64,000 nucleotides of DNA. Source: Tachypleus tridentatus. Lineage: Eukaryota; Arthropoda; Merostomata; Xiphosura; Limulidae. The notes under the pieces were generated by a model. That model saw only the letters and a program-made list of their open reading frames with translations, searched no databases and was not told where the DNA came from. Below, piece after piece: positions 25,339-36,827 of the stretch. Both the position numbers and the translations under genes were made by a program. The stretch spans positions 67,881,558 through 67,945,557 of the forward strand of contig NC_134825.1 of NCBI RefSeq assembly GCF_004210375.1, in the 5' to 3' direction. The first letter of the stretch is position 1; the number at the start of each line of letters is the position of its first letter.

Positions 25339-25514
25339 ATGAAAACATACCTTTTCTTGACAGGCTTGTTATTACTCTTGCCTGTATCATTTAGTTTCGA
25401 AAAATTCTTAAATTCATTTCCGTCTTTTGTATATGGTGGGCTTGTTTCTCCAATAAGGCATCCCGTGTCTTCGAAATCAACAGTTTTCTGTTTGTGGAGC
25501 TTTCCAAAACCAAG
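25339..25514 (+). CDS. Candidate first exon of a secreted protein
   Basis: The ATG at 25339 opens a textbook signal peptide: MKTYLFLTG, then LLLLLP and VSFS. About 40 further residues follow, including SFPSFVYGG and CLWSFPKP. The exon would end at a donor, CCAAG|GTACGA, at 25514/25515 in phase 2. Read through, the frame continues to a stop at 25566. The organisation fits the first exon of a small secreted protein, for example a hemocyte or cuticle product. I do not recognise the family and could not place a second exon. Confidence 0.4.
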
Positions 25515-25566
25515 GTACGATTTTAGTGAACGTTTCTTGTGTTTTGTAGTTTCTTGGAATTTTTGA

Positions 25567-28500
25567 TATGCAGTAGATTGTTCTGAACCAGTGGTAGACA
25601 GCGAAGTCTTTCGTCGCTTATCTGATAAAGTTGCGAAAATAATTTTAAAGTTCTATGCTTGATTGAACAGTGCATTTCGACAACTTCAAAATTAAGTAAC
25701 TTTACACATACAGTTAAACTGTCATTGTTTATCCCCTACTGAAGCTTGACAAGTTGGCAGTGAATTGACTGGAACTCCGAATCTACAGGCGTACGAAAAC
25801 GACCTTGTAAACTTCGTAAACCGATTGGATATTATAAACTTTGACCCGCACCGGGCATATTTGTAAATGTAGGTAACGCGTCAAATATGTATTGCTTATT
25901 ATAGTTCTTTGGTATCGCATAATCGGAATTTTAAACGAAAATAGTGTCACTTGTCTATATTTCTCGAAAGTATTGATTAATATGAGAAAAGTATTTAGCT
26001 ACATAAATGGTTAATTTAAATTATTTAAACGTCCCTTAGATTTGTTTTTGCCGTATACCCAATAACACAGTTGATTGGCAGAGCGTTGTCACGTGCCACA
26101 TTTTGTATAAAAGTTGATAACAACGCTTCAGCACTAAGTAGCGTTATACTTTCTGTACTGTCATCACTACAGTTAAAACAAAAATACATTAGATATTATC
26201 CATCAGTGGTAAAAAAAATGGATAAAAATCGACGTAATAATAATAAGTATCAAATGAGTCATTAAAAAAATGGAATAAAAGTGCGAGACATTTCAGACAT
26301 ATCACTTCATAGTATCGTTTTCGCACAGTTTCGAAGTCTACAGCAGACGCCGACAAGTAACTTCCTTTTTCGTAGGTAACAACTTTCGTCATTTTTTGGG
26401 GGTATTTCCTTGAAATATTTGTTGTAGGTTGTGATTCCTTATTAGTATATCAATAAATAGATTTTGTTCCTCGTATATTTAACAAAGAAGTTGTTTCATC
26501 AACGTTTCACAACTTTTTATAGTCAAACGTTGGCGAAATTGTATAAAAGCATGACAGTTTCGAAATTGTAACCACACTAAATTCACAGCTAATCAACTTC
26601 TTGTCTCTCACCCGCCTAGATCAGTTTTTCAACGCAAATTTGTGAGCAGTTTTCTTTAGCACTAGACGTTTAAAGTTTGTACACTTTTTATCATACACTA
26701 ATACCAAGTTATTAAGCATATTCCTAAATCCAGAGACTAATCAAGGGATATTTTTCTAACAAAAGAAGTAATTAGTAAATATGACAAACTGATAAAAATA
26801 TATCACTTCGTGGTTACATTTAGGAATTGACATGTTTTCCTTTGCAAATGATCATGTCTCTCAAGTTTTTCTATATCCTTGGAATGTGTTTAAAAGATCT
26901 ATCTAGTGTAATTCTCCCGTTGATTATTATGCATTAGTTTGTTCAACAGCACAACTAGAAAGAATATATATATCTTACAAATAACTAAAATTATTCAAAC
27001 ACATCATCAGTATGTCATATTTTCTACCTGTGTTACACACTCTTGTTTAAGCATTTCTATCCATCGTGCCATTCTGTGGCAAACAAGGTTGAAATTGATT
27101 TTACTTATGTATTGATCCGGTCAGTTTTGCATTAATTTAAGAGGATGGACTTAAAAAAAATATTTGATTCAGCCTTAAGAATGTTTTTACTTGAAGATAC
27201 ATCTTCAATTGCACAACACACATTATTCGTGATTTTTATGGCAATGTGAGTTGTTAAGTTACAGACAAAGAAGCTAAAGATCTGATAAAGGTTTGCTTTG
27301 AATATATTTAAAGTAGTAAAACACTTCATGATACCGAGTTTTGCCGTACTGCATTTATTTTGTTTTTTGCAATCCAAAAATAAACAATTCTCAAACATAA
27401 AAATAAGGCAGTATTAATTAACTGAATAAATTTGTCAATAAAATAATGATGATTTACGATATGAATAACGAAAGTATTATTGAAAGTGGTAAAGGAAAAT
27501 AAGTTATCAAAATGTACTTTCCTTTTCTGAGTATTTTAAAAAGTATGCGAAAGAGAAAAAAAAGCAAACTTTTTCGCTTCTTTTAGACAAAAAACACAAA
27601 CACTAGTCCAGTTACTGTGAGACACTTTTCCTTCTGTTTTAACATACGGTAAAGAGAGATACTAATAGTGTAGTTGAAAATATATTTGAAGTTGTTACAA
27701 ATGACTAGATAAATTACAGACGGGAATTGGACCGCTATTAAAATTACTATATAAAGCTTTGGTTGGTTGCCTAAAGCCAGTTAGGCTTAATATCATTTTG
27801 TTTTCACTTTAACCCCCTCTCTCATTCCGGGCGTCAGATAAGTCAGAGGGCTTATAACGGTAAACATAGGGTATCGATTCTTCTGTTGGGCAAATCACAG
27901 ATATTGTGGAGCTTTGTGCTTAACAAAAAACAAACAAATACAAAATTAACTACAAGATATTCAACATATATTCATTACAGCAAGTAGATTTATAGACCTG
28001 AAAAAAGAATGTAAGAAAAGAAGTGAAAAGGATACCATTACGAGGTACAAAAACATTAAAACAGTTACTAGAACACTTTGTTTGTAATACCATCGAGGAG
28101 ATGCAAAAGCAAAAAAAAACAACAAAAAACGTTAAAACAGCACATGTTCCATTAATAAGATATTTATTATATATCGCATGAGAATGCTCCACATTGTTAG
28201 GAAAAAAAAAATCAACATTTCGGTTAGTTCTCGATATTCATCAATTCGAAGAATGGGAAACTAAAGTAAAGTTTGAATGGCTAAAACACTTTGTACTTGT
28301 ACAAAGTAATGAATCAGAAAACATTATTATTTGGAACTTAGTAAAACATAGTTACCGACCAAAATACAGAAACGTGTTTCTGTTATTGAACGTTCTAATA
28401 AAAAAGTGCCCCATAGAAAAAAAAAAAAGACTAAAATTTAGCTCCTCCCTCCGAATGTGGAATCACACAGTTTTCATGAAGTTTTCATGAACATACAACT

Positions 28501-29584
28501 AAAATAATTATCGATAAAAGTATATAATTATAATGCGTGTAGACTATTTATGAATCAACCGAAATATTTTTAAGCTATTTCTAGCAAAGAAAATTAATTA
28601 TGAAAGGAAGAAAAGTTCCAAAAGATTTGTAAGGACATAACACATGGATGATTATAAAAGTTGAAATATACAAAGCACATGTAAAACTGTCGCCATTAAT
28701 TAGGCATCATAGTTTTATATCACTCAGCTCTTACCATCGGAATTTCAACTTCACAAATTAACTATCATCGGTTGTTTCTGGGTATGGTAACCAGATCTCA
28801 AAATCAAAAAACCAGGATAACCTAGCCCCTAATTTTAAAATATTTTTTTCCGAAACTGAAATATTTTAAATTTTATTACACTGTTACAAGTCTACAACAG
28901 TCCTTTTAATTAAAAACCCTGCGCAGACTTCAGTTTCTCAACAAGCATAGACAGGGCTTGAGAGAGAATTTGATAGCAGAAAAGTTTGTATTACAACAAA
29001 GAGCAAGTGTGTATGTGTGTGTTTTCCTATAGCAAAGCCACATCGGGCTAACTGCTGAGTCCATCAAAAAAGTAAGTCAAGTAGGCTTATTACATTGATA
29101 ATTTGATATGACTGACAATGTGCTTTCGTTATCATAAACGTGAGATTTTTTTTCTCTTTGCATCCCAAGGACTTTTCTTGAAACCATAACGGATTCGTCG
29201 ATTTTAACGTCACTTTAAATCGAACTTATCTTAGGAATTGCTCTGCAATAACGTTCGTTCGTTAATAATCACAAAGCTACATGATAGACTATCTGTGCTG
29301 TCTTTGTCCACTCGGTTTTAAGTTAAACAGTTCAAACAAGCACGAAAATAAATTCCTCGAATGATTAACCATATACACCTATTTGAAATATGAGCAGCAT
29401 GTTGTACAAGTTGGTCATTAAAATCATTACGTTCCATCCATACCAAAAAACAAAACGAAAAACATTGTGCAATATACAGATCATCTTAAAGTAAAATAAC
29501 CTATGAACAACAAACAATGGAGTATTTGGTCCTTCAAGGTTGTCATTACTCGCTATATTTTGACAAAATATAAACTTTAAATCC
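25567..29584. other. No gene seen; SINE relics at 27800-27935 and 29255-29335
   Basis: This is long anonymous AT-rich DNA. A decayed family II SINE in plus orientation lies at about 27800-27935 (it ends in an AACAAAAAACAAACAAA tail). A truncated one in minus orientation is at about 29255-29335. The small open frames at 26071, 27132, 27950 and 28194 have no motif or splice context. Confidence 0.4.
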
Positions 29585-30145
29585 ACTCTTTAGTCTTCTG
29601 AAAATTAGTGATACCCCTTTCCAAACTCTTGTAAAGTGCCAGTCTGACCTACTGCAACTAATTTCATAACCTAGTTGCCCTACTAACAAATAACACTTTT
29701 TTACTGAAATCTAGTCTTTTTTTTTTAAATATTAAACTTAGGCCCCCCTCTATATATTGTCTTTAAAATGAGAGGTCTTTATCATATTCTTACACTGAGT
29801 AATTTTGTAATATTCAATAGCACTATCTATTATCCTACTTTTCTCCAGGGAAAACAAGTTATAAGATCTTAATTCTAACCCCTTAAGATATCCTTTGATT
29901 TCTAGAATTATCCTACTAACTCTCATAAGTCAGTATCCTTTTATTAATAGATAAGGATGCTAAAACTGTACACAGAATTCAAACCCAGGCCTAACTTACC
30001 TCTTCTGACATATAATACACATGTTTCTAAATATACCATAAAATTCTATTAGATTTGCTACTAGCAAGAGCATGATGCCTCGATAGCTTAAATGACTTAT
30101 CAATCACTGTTCTAAGATCTATTTTTTTCACTCGTGTTTTTGATT
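29585..30145 (-). mobile_element. CR1/L2-like LINE remnant (reverse transcriptase C-terminus)
   Basis: Minus-strand translation gives DLRTVIDKSFKLSRHHALAS followed by SKSNRILWYI and YMSEEV. This is the characteristic segment downstream of the reverse transcriptase palm in CR1-type LINEs (family pattern DLGV..D..FKFS..CA.A..KANR.LG.I). Further pieces to the left are interrupted by many stops. It is an old, inactive fragment. Confidence 0.7.
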
Positions 30146-30757
30146 GTGTTCCAATCTATGTTAAGCATGTGATATCACATAATAATTTGTGTTATAATAA
30201 CACAAATGTATTACTACACTTAATATAATCAAAGATCATTTGCCAAATATTGGTCCAACTCACCAACTGATTAAATAATTCCGTAATACGTCGCCATCTT
30301 CAGTATAGATAAAACTGGCAATGCGTTTAATGTCACAAGCAAACTATACTAATAATAATATTTTCAACTGTATTTATAATTTATTTTTCAATTATCGAGT
30401 TTCTTATATAACCCTATTAGCATACATAAAAAACAACAAACACTTTATGTGCTTGTAGAGCCGATCATTCACTACAGGTTTCCTAGTCGTTTAAGATATT
30501 ATTTTAAAAGTTTTGAAACATTATAGAAATTACTTCAAAGGAAAATACACACATTACTCTTTCTTGTACATATTATTTTAGACGTGAAATGGAGGTTCCT
30601 AGTTCATTTATTTTTTGAGTACACATAATATATTTATATGAAAATGTATATTTTTAAAACTTGATGTTTGCCTTCTTTTAATAAAAAATAAACGTATTTT
30701 CTGTTATGTGTTAATTGTTACAGATATCTGTTTGATGAGTTATTGTAATACTTGTTT

Positions 30758-30880
30758 TTTTGAAGTTAGGCACAAAGCTACGCAATGGACCATCAGTTTT
30801 CTGCCCCACCACTGGTATCGAAACCCTGTTTCTAGCGTTGTAAGTTCGCAGAGATACCGCTCTGACGTTGGGGGGTATTG
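30758..30880 (-). repeat. tRNA-derived SINE (family II)
   Basis: Recognised by GGCACAAAGCTACGCAATGG, GGTATCGAAACCCTG and GCGTTGTAAGTTCGCAGAG. A second short family II tail follows near 30895-30940. Confidence 0.8.
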
Positions 30881-31003
30881 GAATACAAAAGGTTTTGTTT
30901 GTTTGTTATTAATCAATCACCAAAACTACACAATGGGCCACGCACACACACAGGAGTGAGGAGGTGCAGCGTCACTTCCTAATATTAATGTTAGCACGTC
31001 ATG

Positions 31004-31275
31004 GGCCCGGCATGGCTAGGTGGTTAAGGCACTCGACTCATACGCCGAGGGTTGCAGGTTCGAATCCCCATCACACCAAACATGCTCGCTCTTTAGCCGT
31101 GGAGACATTATAATGTAACGTTCAATCCCATTATTCGTTAGTAAAAGAGTATCCCAAGAGTTAGCGGTGGGTGGTGATGACTAGCTGCCTTCCCTCTAGT
31201 GTTACACTGCTAAATTAGAGAGGGCTAGGACAGGTAGCCCGCGGTGTATCTTTGCGCGAAATTAAAAAAACAAAC
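31004..31275 (+). repeat. tRNA-derived SINE (family I), full length
   Basis: It begins GGCCCGGCATGGCTAGGTGG, has the B box GGTTCGAATCC, and ends in an A-rich tail with CAAAC. The insertion is in plus orientation. Confidence 0.92.
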
Positions 31276-32724
31276 CCAAAGTATGTAATGAGTTAGTGTG
31301 TGGGTGGGTGCTTTTTTCATTGCATCTCTCACATCGCGCTCTCTGCTGTCTCCACCGATGGAATCGAGCTCCTACTTTAACGTTGTAAATCCGCAGACTT
31401 ACATGAGTTAGTCATTGACAAATGTTACTAATGTGCCACATTTTCACGAAGTTTATATTCATATGAATGTTCAGCATCTGCTCCACCGGTTGAATAATTA
31501 CGAGGTGTACACAAACCGAAAAATGACTGAGTGCTACAGCATTAATACATAATTATTTTATCGCTACCATCAACAATTATATTGTATGCAAGTCATTCAT
31601 GGAGAAACATTCCAGAAGAGCAGAGCATGTTAATATATGATTTCATTAGTTCACAATCTGTGATTGAAATAACATATATGTTATTGTTGTACAGATATGT
31701 ATAAAACAGTGATGTAACTGAACAATTAATAACTCTGCATGTAGACAGTACAGTACTTTACTATAATAAAACCTACATATTTACACTAATTTAAATCTTG
31801 GCGACTTTTCATTGGATGTTTGTGGATTTTACGTTAACAGCTATGCAATTATTTAAGCCATGCTTCGTTCAGTATTACTTCTAGATTGAACCTCATAGCA
31901 GATATTTTCACAAGTTTTCTGGGAAGCATGTCTTCAGACTCCCATAGCATTAGCATGCTCATCGTGTGTTGCACAATATATATTGGTTTTTGATCTCACC
32001 AATTAGAACTCTCTTTTGAAACGTTATGTGTAGAAGCCTGTGGGCTATTTATACTGTACCCAATACGATTATCTATACCCGATATTTAGCGTTATAAGCT
32101 TACAAATCCTCGCTGATACACTAGGAGACGATACAAAAGATCTTAAGTTTATATTCAGCTATTCCTGCAGATTTAATAACTACGAGCCTTCCCCTCCTCG
32201 TTTTTGTAATGTTTAGGCTGAAGGTGTCTACAATATATGTACATATTGATATATATACGCTATTCAACAATCTGTATAACTTTTAGGTGTATATTCAGAA
32301 GGATTTTTCGTTATCAGTAAATAAAGAAATTTTGTGATCTCGGCCTTTTTTTGACTACCAGAATATTCCGAGTAAAATTTTGAAATCATGTCGAAATAAT
32401 ATAATTCACTATATCATAAGTAATTACTTACTCAGAACTGAAAAGTGTGTTTGAGATTTGAATTTTCTGACTCATAAGTGGTGTTAAAGATTTTAAAGGA
32501 AGTACTTCCTTATATCGTTATTGCTTCCTTCTTAAGATTGTGTAACAGGGGGCGCTATTGCACTGGAACCGGCAAAAGGCAATTTGGTTGCATAATGCAG
32601 ATGTTATATAAGATAAGGTAACTGCAGTTTTGTAGTATTTATAATCCAGATTTAGTTGGTAAAAAAAATATATTCACGTATATATTAAGGTTTAGTTGGT
32701 ATTGATACATTGTACGTGAAGAAA
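31276..32724. other. No gene seen; two decayed SINEs
   Basis: Diverged family II pieces lie at about 31310-31420 and 32038-32130, both minus. A TATA-like TTATATAAG sits near 32606, about 120 bases before the small ORF at 32725. Confidence 0.35.
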
Positions 32725-32829
32725 ATGCCGATAAAGATTATATTTATTTGGATTTTTATTTGCATATTTTTACTGCCAAAAAGTGGAATTGACAGTAATA
32801 TTACCAATCCAAAATACCATTCTTACTAA
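32725..32829 (+). CDS. Small ORF, or the first exon of the peroxiredoxin
   Basis: The frame begins MPIK and runs through a hydrophobic stretch to a stop after 34 residues. PRDX5 proteins have (A/P)IK directly before VGD, and in the human gene, as I recall, an intron falls exactly there. The first recognised peroxiredoxin exon here begins VGDKL in phase 0. However, no GT donor follows the AAG codon (it reads AAGATTATA), so the link needs a sequence error. The alternatives are a chance ORF or a tiny secreted peptide. Confidence 0.2.
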   Translation: MPIKIIFIWIFICIFLLPKSGIDSNITNPKYHSY

Positions 32830-34886
32830 TAAAAGTCTATATTTTCTTAGGTAAAAATATCAAAACTGTGCATGGTATTCTACAATGTAGGAGTAAACAT
32901 TACTTAGTATGCAGTGTTAATAATTGCAATTAAAAGATTGATTAATTAACAATTAATTTGGGTGATCGTGCAGTAACTACGGCAACGATTGTAAACTAGT
33001 TGTCACTACTTTCCGTTACTAGCATATATAAATAGATTATGAAAGTTAAATTTGAAATCTTATGCTTGATCTTAATTCCTAATATAATATTCTGATTAGT
33101 ATTTATATTTAATAGTAATTAATAACAACATTACAACTAGTAATAGTATTGGTACTAGGATGATTCTAAGGATGGAAAGTTTATCTATAAGAACAGTACT
33201 TTGTCAATAAATTAAGGGCAAGGAGTGCTTTTGATGAAGTTTGCAATATTATTCGGGGGTTTAGTAGAATAAAGTCCTTCAGTTTCTTTCTGCTATATTC
33301 TGGAAACAATGAAATAAGAGAACGCACGTTTAAAATCTGTGAGTGACAGGCAATGTTGCAGTTAATATAGCGTACTCACGAATATATTATCTAATACCAA
33401 GTCTAAATTTTTGTTGTTTTTGACCACTGCATAAAAGAATGCAAGGACTAGGATACTGTTTGTTATGCACATCTTAATTAGAAGTAGTTCTCTTTAATAC
33501 GTGCTTGTCATAAATCTACTATAACTCTCAGCTGTTTGGCTTGGCATTTGTCCTTGATCTTATGTTACTAGAATATACAATTACGTAGAGTATATAATAG
33601 ATTCGTTCATTCTCAGTGTAAGGATTTTTATTATTTAGGAGGTAAGTGTTTTAAGAACCTGAATTACAAGATTAGATCATGAAAAAAAGAAGTGATGTGC
33701 TATACCTTCTGCTTCTTAAGAAAACTTTCAAGTAGTATTGGTTGTTTAAACAAATTAAGTAGTAGTAATAATAAGAGAAAGATGAAGTTACATACTTTCA
33801 TAGACGTTACGATTCCACAAACATTACTAACAAGCAACAAACCTTTACTAGCTGAGATTTCCCAAATACAAAATGGTGTTTATTATGTTTGGAAGGAGCA
33901 AATAAACGGAATTGTATGGAGTACAGAAGAAAGCCACTAGTTTTTGGGAGAGTTTGATGTAATTAATATTTTAATATTAGTTGATTATTTTTTTTCAAAC
34001 CTAACAAAGAGGTCTACATAAATGCTTCCTAACTGCTACATAGATTTAAAACTGTAGATAGAGTACCATTGTTTTAAAAAGCTATGTAACTTAATGGCAG
34101 ACACTGTTGTAGGTGGTTCACAACTCAAAATGAGTTGAACTTTTGTAATGCTTCTTCCTGTTTGAGACTTATTCAATGATATCTCAGGATTGTTCTAACA
34201 AATCATCAGTTTCTTTTTTATTATGTGTTTGGTAACTGTTTGTGACTAATGTTCCTTACTTGCATTAAAGAATGTGAATGAACTGCAAATGTCTGCCATC
34301 ATTCATTGGCAAGAATATATTTACATGACCTACAAATTTAGTTTTATCAATCAGGTTTGTAGGCTTTTATTAAAATAAAAACTTGTATCAGAAGAAGCTG
34401 TATCATAAATAAACAATGTATATATATATATACATACTTTTTTTTTAAAAAACTTTATAAAGTTTGAAGTAAACACATTGTAGAGTAGTTTTGTTATTAT
34501 GAATCTACAATGAATATACCTTCATTAATGCAAGTATAATTTTTAAAACTACTTAAACAGTATTTATTTTTACTTGGAACTTCAATAATTATGTGAAAAT
34601 CTAAAGTGAGACATATCCAATGACGAGAGTTGACTGCATGAGAGTTATACAATAATTTTAGTAAATGGCCATGGACTTGTCCACAAACACATTCCACTTC
34701 TCATGCAGTGTTAAAACTTTTATTGGTTACTGCCATTTGTGGTTGCAATAATAAATTTATTAGAAAATCATATACTTGTCCTTCTGATCACATTTAGGCC
34801 AAACAATACTAAGTTTTACACCTAATGTCTTATACAAATGATCAAACCTAAAAGATCCCGGTCAAATACTATCACATGACTCGTTT
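32830..34886. other. No gene seen
   Basis: AT-rich DNA without recognisable exons or SINEs. The open frame at 33692-33940 has no family signature. A TA run lies at about 34417-34432. If 32725 is the first peroxiredoxin exon, this is its first intron. Confidence 0.4.
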
Positions 34887-35157
34887 GCTTTGTTTGTTTG
34901 TTTTTGGAATTTCGCACAAAGCTACTCGAGGGCTATCTGTGCTAGCCGTCCCTAATTTAGCAGTGTAAGACTAGAGGGAAGGCAGCTAGTCATCACCACC
35001 CACCGCCAACTCTTGGGCTACTCTTTTACCAACGAATAGTGGGATTGACCGTCACATTATACATCCCCACGGCTGGGAGGGCGAGCATGTTTGGACGCGC
35101 GCGCGCTGACCCTCGATTACGAGTCGCGACGCCTTTGCGCTTGGCCATGCCAGGCCT
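34887..35157 (-). repeat. tRNA-derived SINE (family I) with an odd GC-rich head
   Basis: The tail and body are typical. The tRNA-like head, however, contains an alternating run GGACGCGCGCGCGCTG where other copies read GGTGCGA(C)GGGGATTCGAA. The B box is therefore destroyed. Either the copy is rearranged or the assembly is wrong at this spot. Confidence 0.88.
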
Positions 35158-35611
35158 AACCTCGTTTGCATAAATCATCAAGCAAGTGGTGCTAAATCAG
35201 CATTTTATAATATACCTGCAAGCTACCATGTCTACTGTGCTAAAATGAGAAAGTAAGCCAAGTAAATGGACAAGTTGCCATTCCCTGCTAACACAATTAC
35301 AAGAAAAATATCAATATATCTATAAACAAGTTCCCCATCTTGTCATACTCCTTTGTTTTAGTGTGTTTTGACTACATTTTTTTCTAACTTGTTCCATGCA
35401 AATATGGTTGTGACTACATTTGTTATACTTCTATAAATACACAATTTGTATTTTCACTGTCAAATTTGAGTATATAAAGCCTACTGGTAATAACATTCCA
35501 TAAAAAATAATGCATGTTAACTTTTTGGGTAATTTAAAATCAAACAATATAAACAACCTTAATGGTCCATAGAAGCTCATAACATCTGAATCTAAACATT
35601 GTTATCAAAAG
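35158..35611. other. No gene seen; upstream of the peroxiredoxin exons
   Basis: AT-rich, without recognisable elements. It is probably part of the peroxiredoxin 5' intron. Confidence 0.4.
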
Positions 35612-36796
35612 GTGGGGGATAAATTACAAAGCATCTGCTTATGTGAAAACACCCCTGACAACAAAGTCAACATAGCAGAACTTTTTGCTGAAAAAAAGGA
35701 GTGTTGTTTGCTGTACCAGGTGCTTTCACACCAGGATGTTCTAAGGTCAACTCTTTAATTCTTTATGGAGTAGTTAGTAATTTTGTTTTATAGCATTTTT
35801 CACTTAACAGTAATCAATGTTAAATTTACAAAGTGAGTTGCTATTGTGTCATTTTAAAGTTATCTATCAAACATCAAGTATACAAGTTAACCTTTTCATA
35901 ACTAAAATGTTTCCATTGCTAGTTTGTTACATTTATTTAGACAATTAAGAAAACATAATTTTGCCATTAGTATATTAAAGCTAAACCAAAGTTCTTTTTA
36001 TAAGTAAAAGTCCTTAGTATGTTGATTTTTTTTCAGACTCATCTTCCAGATTATGTTGAAAAGTTTGAAAAGCTCAAGTTGTTGCCTGTGTATCAGTCAA
36101 TGATCCATTTGTCATGGAGGCATGGGGTAAAAACCATCAAACTGACAACAAAGTAACTGCATTTTTACATTTTTCAGTGCAAAAGAAATCAGTCTTGTAT
36201 TTTAAAAAATTATTTGCCCAACAAAGACGTTGTGCACTTTATTCCACATACACTTTATTTATATTTACAATAAATGACAAACTCATTGGTCAATCACTTA
36301 TAAATTAGAACCTAGTCTGGAAATTTTTTGTTTTATTTTTTGTTCTCTGTGGTTATGTTTTTATATCCTAAAAGTTATGAACATGTGTATCATTCTTAGT
36401 CTGTGCATTTATTGCTCATTTATTTGAAGGTACATTATGTTGAAATTGATCTAAAGAAACCATATGTGGTGTGTTGTGGTCTTCTCAGTTTTTAATCTAA
36501 CTTGTACTATTGATGCACCAAACAAAACTAATGTTGCCACAGGTTTGTAGAGATGAGTTATCAGTGATACTCGGTAATATATTAGCACCATGGTGAATGC
36601 AGAAAGTTGGTGGCAGGTGATCTCAGTCAATTGCCTTTCTTCTGATTGACATTCAAGAAAGAATTGTCAGTGGGTACTGCCAGACAGTGGCATATGGCTT
36701 TAGTAGGATTGCCATAAAAAAAAAGAAATAGGCACGTTCCTTGGTGTTATGGATCAAACCCGATATCCTCAAACTGAAATATTTAAACAAATTTGA

Positions 36797-36827
<31 letters not shown>

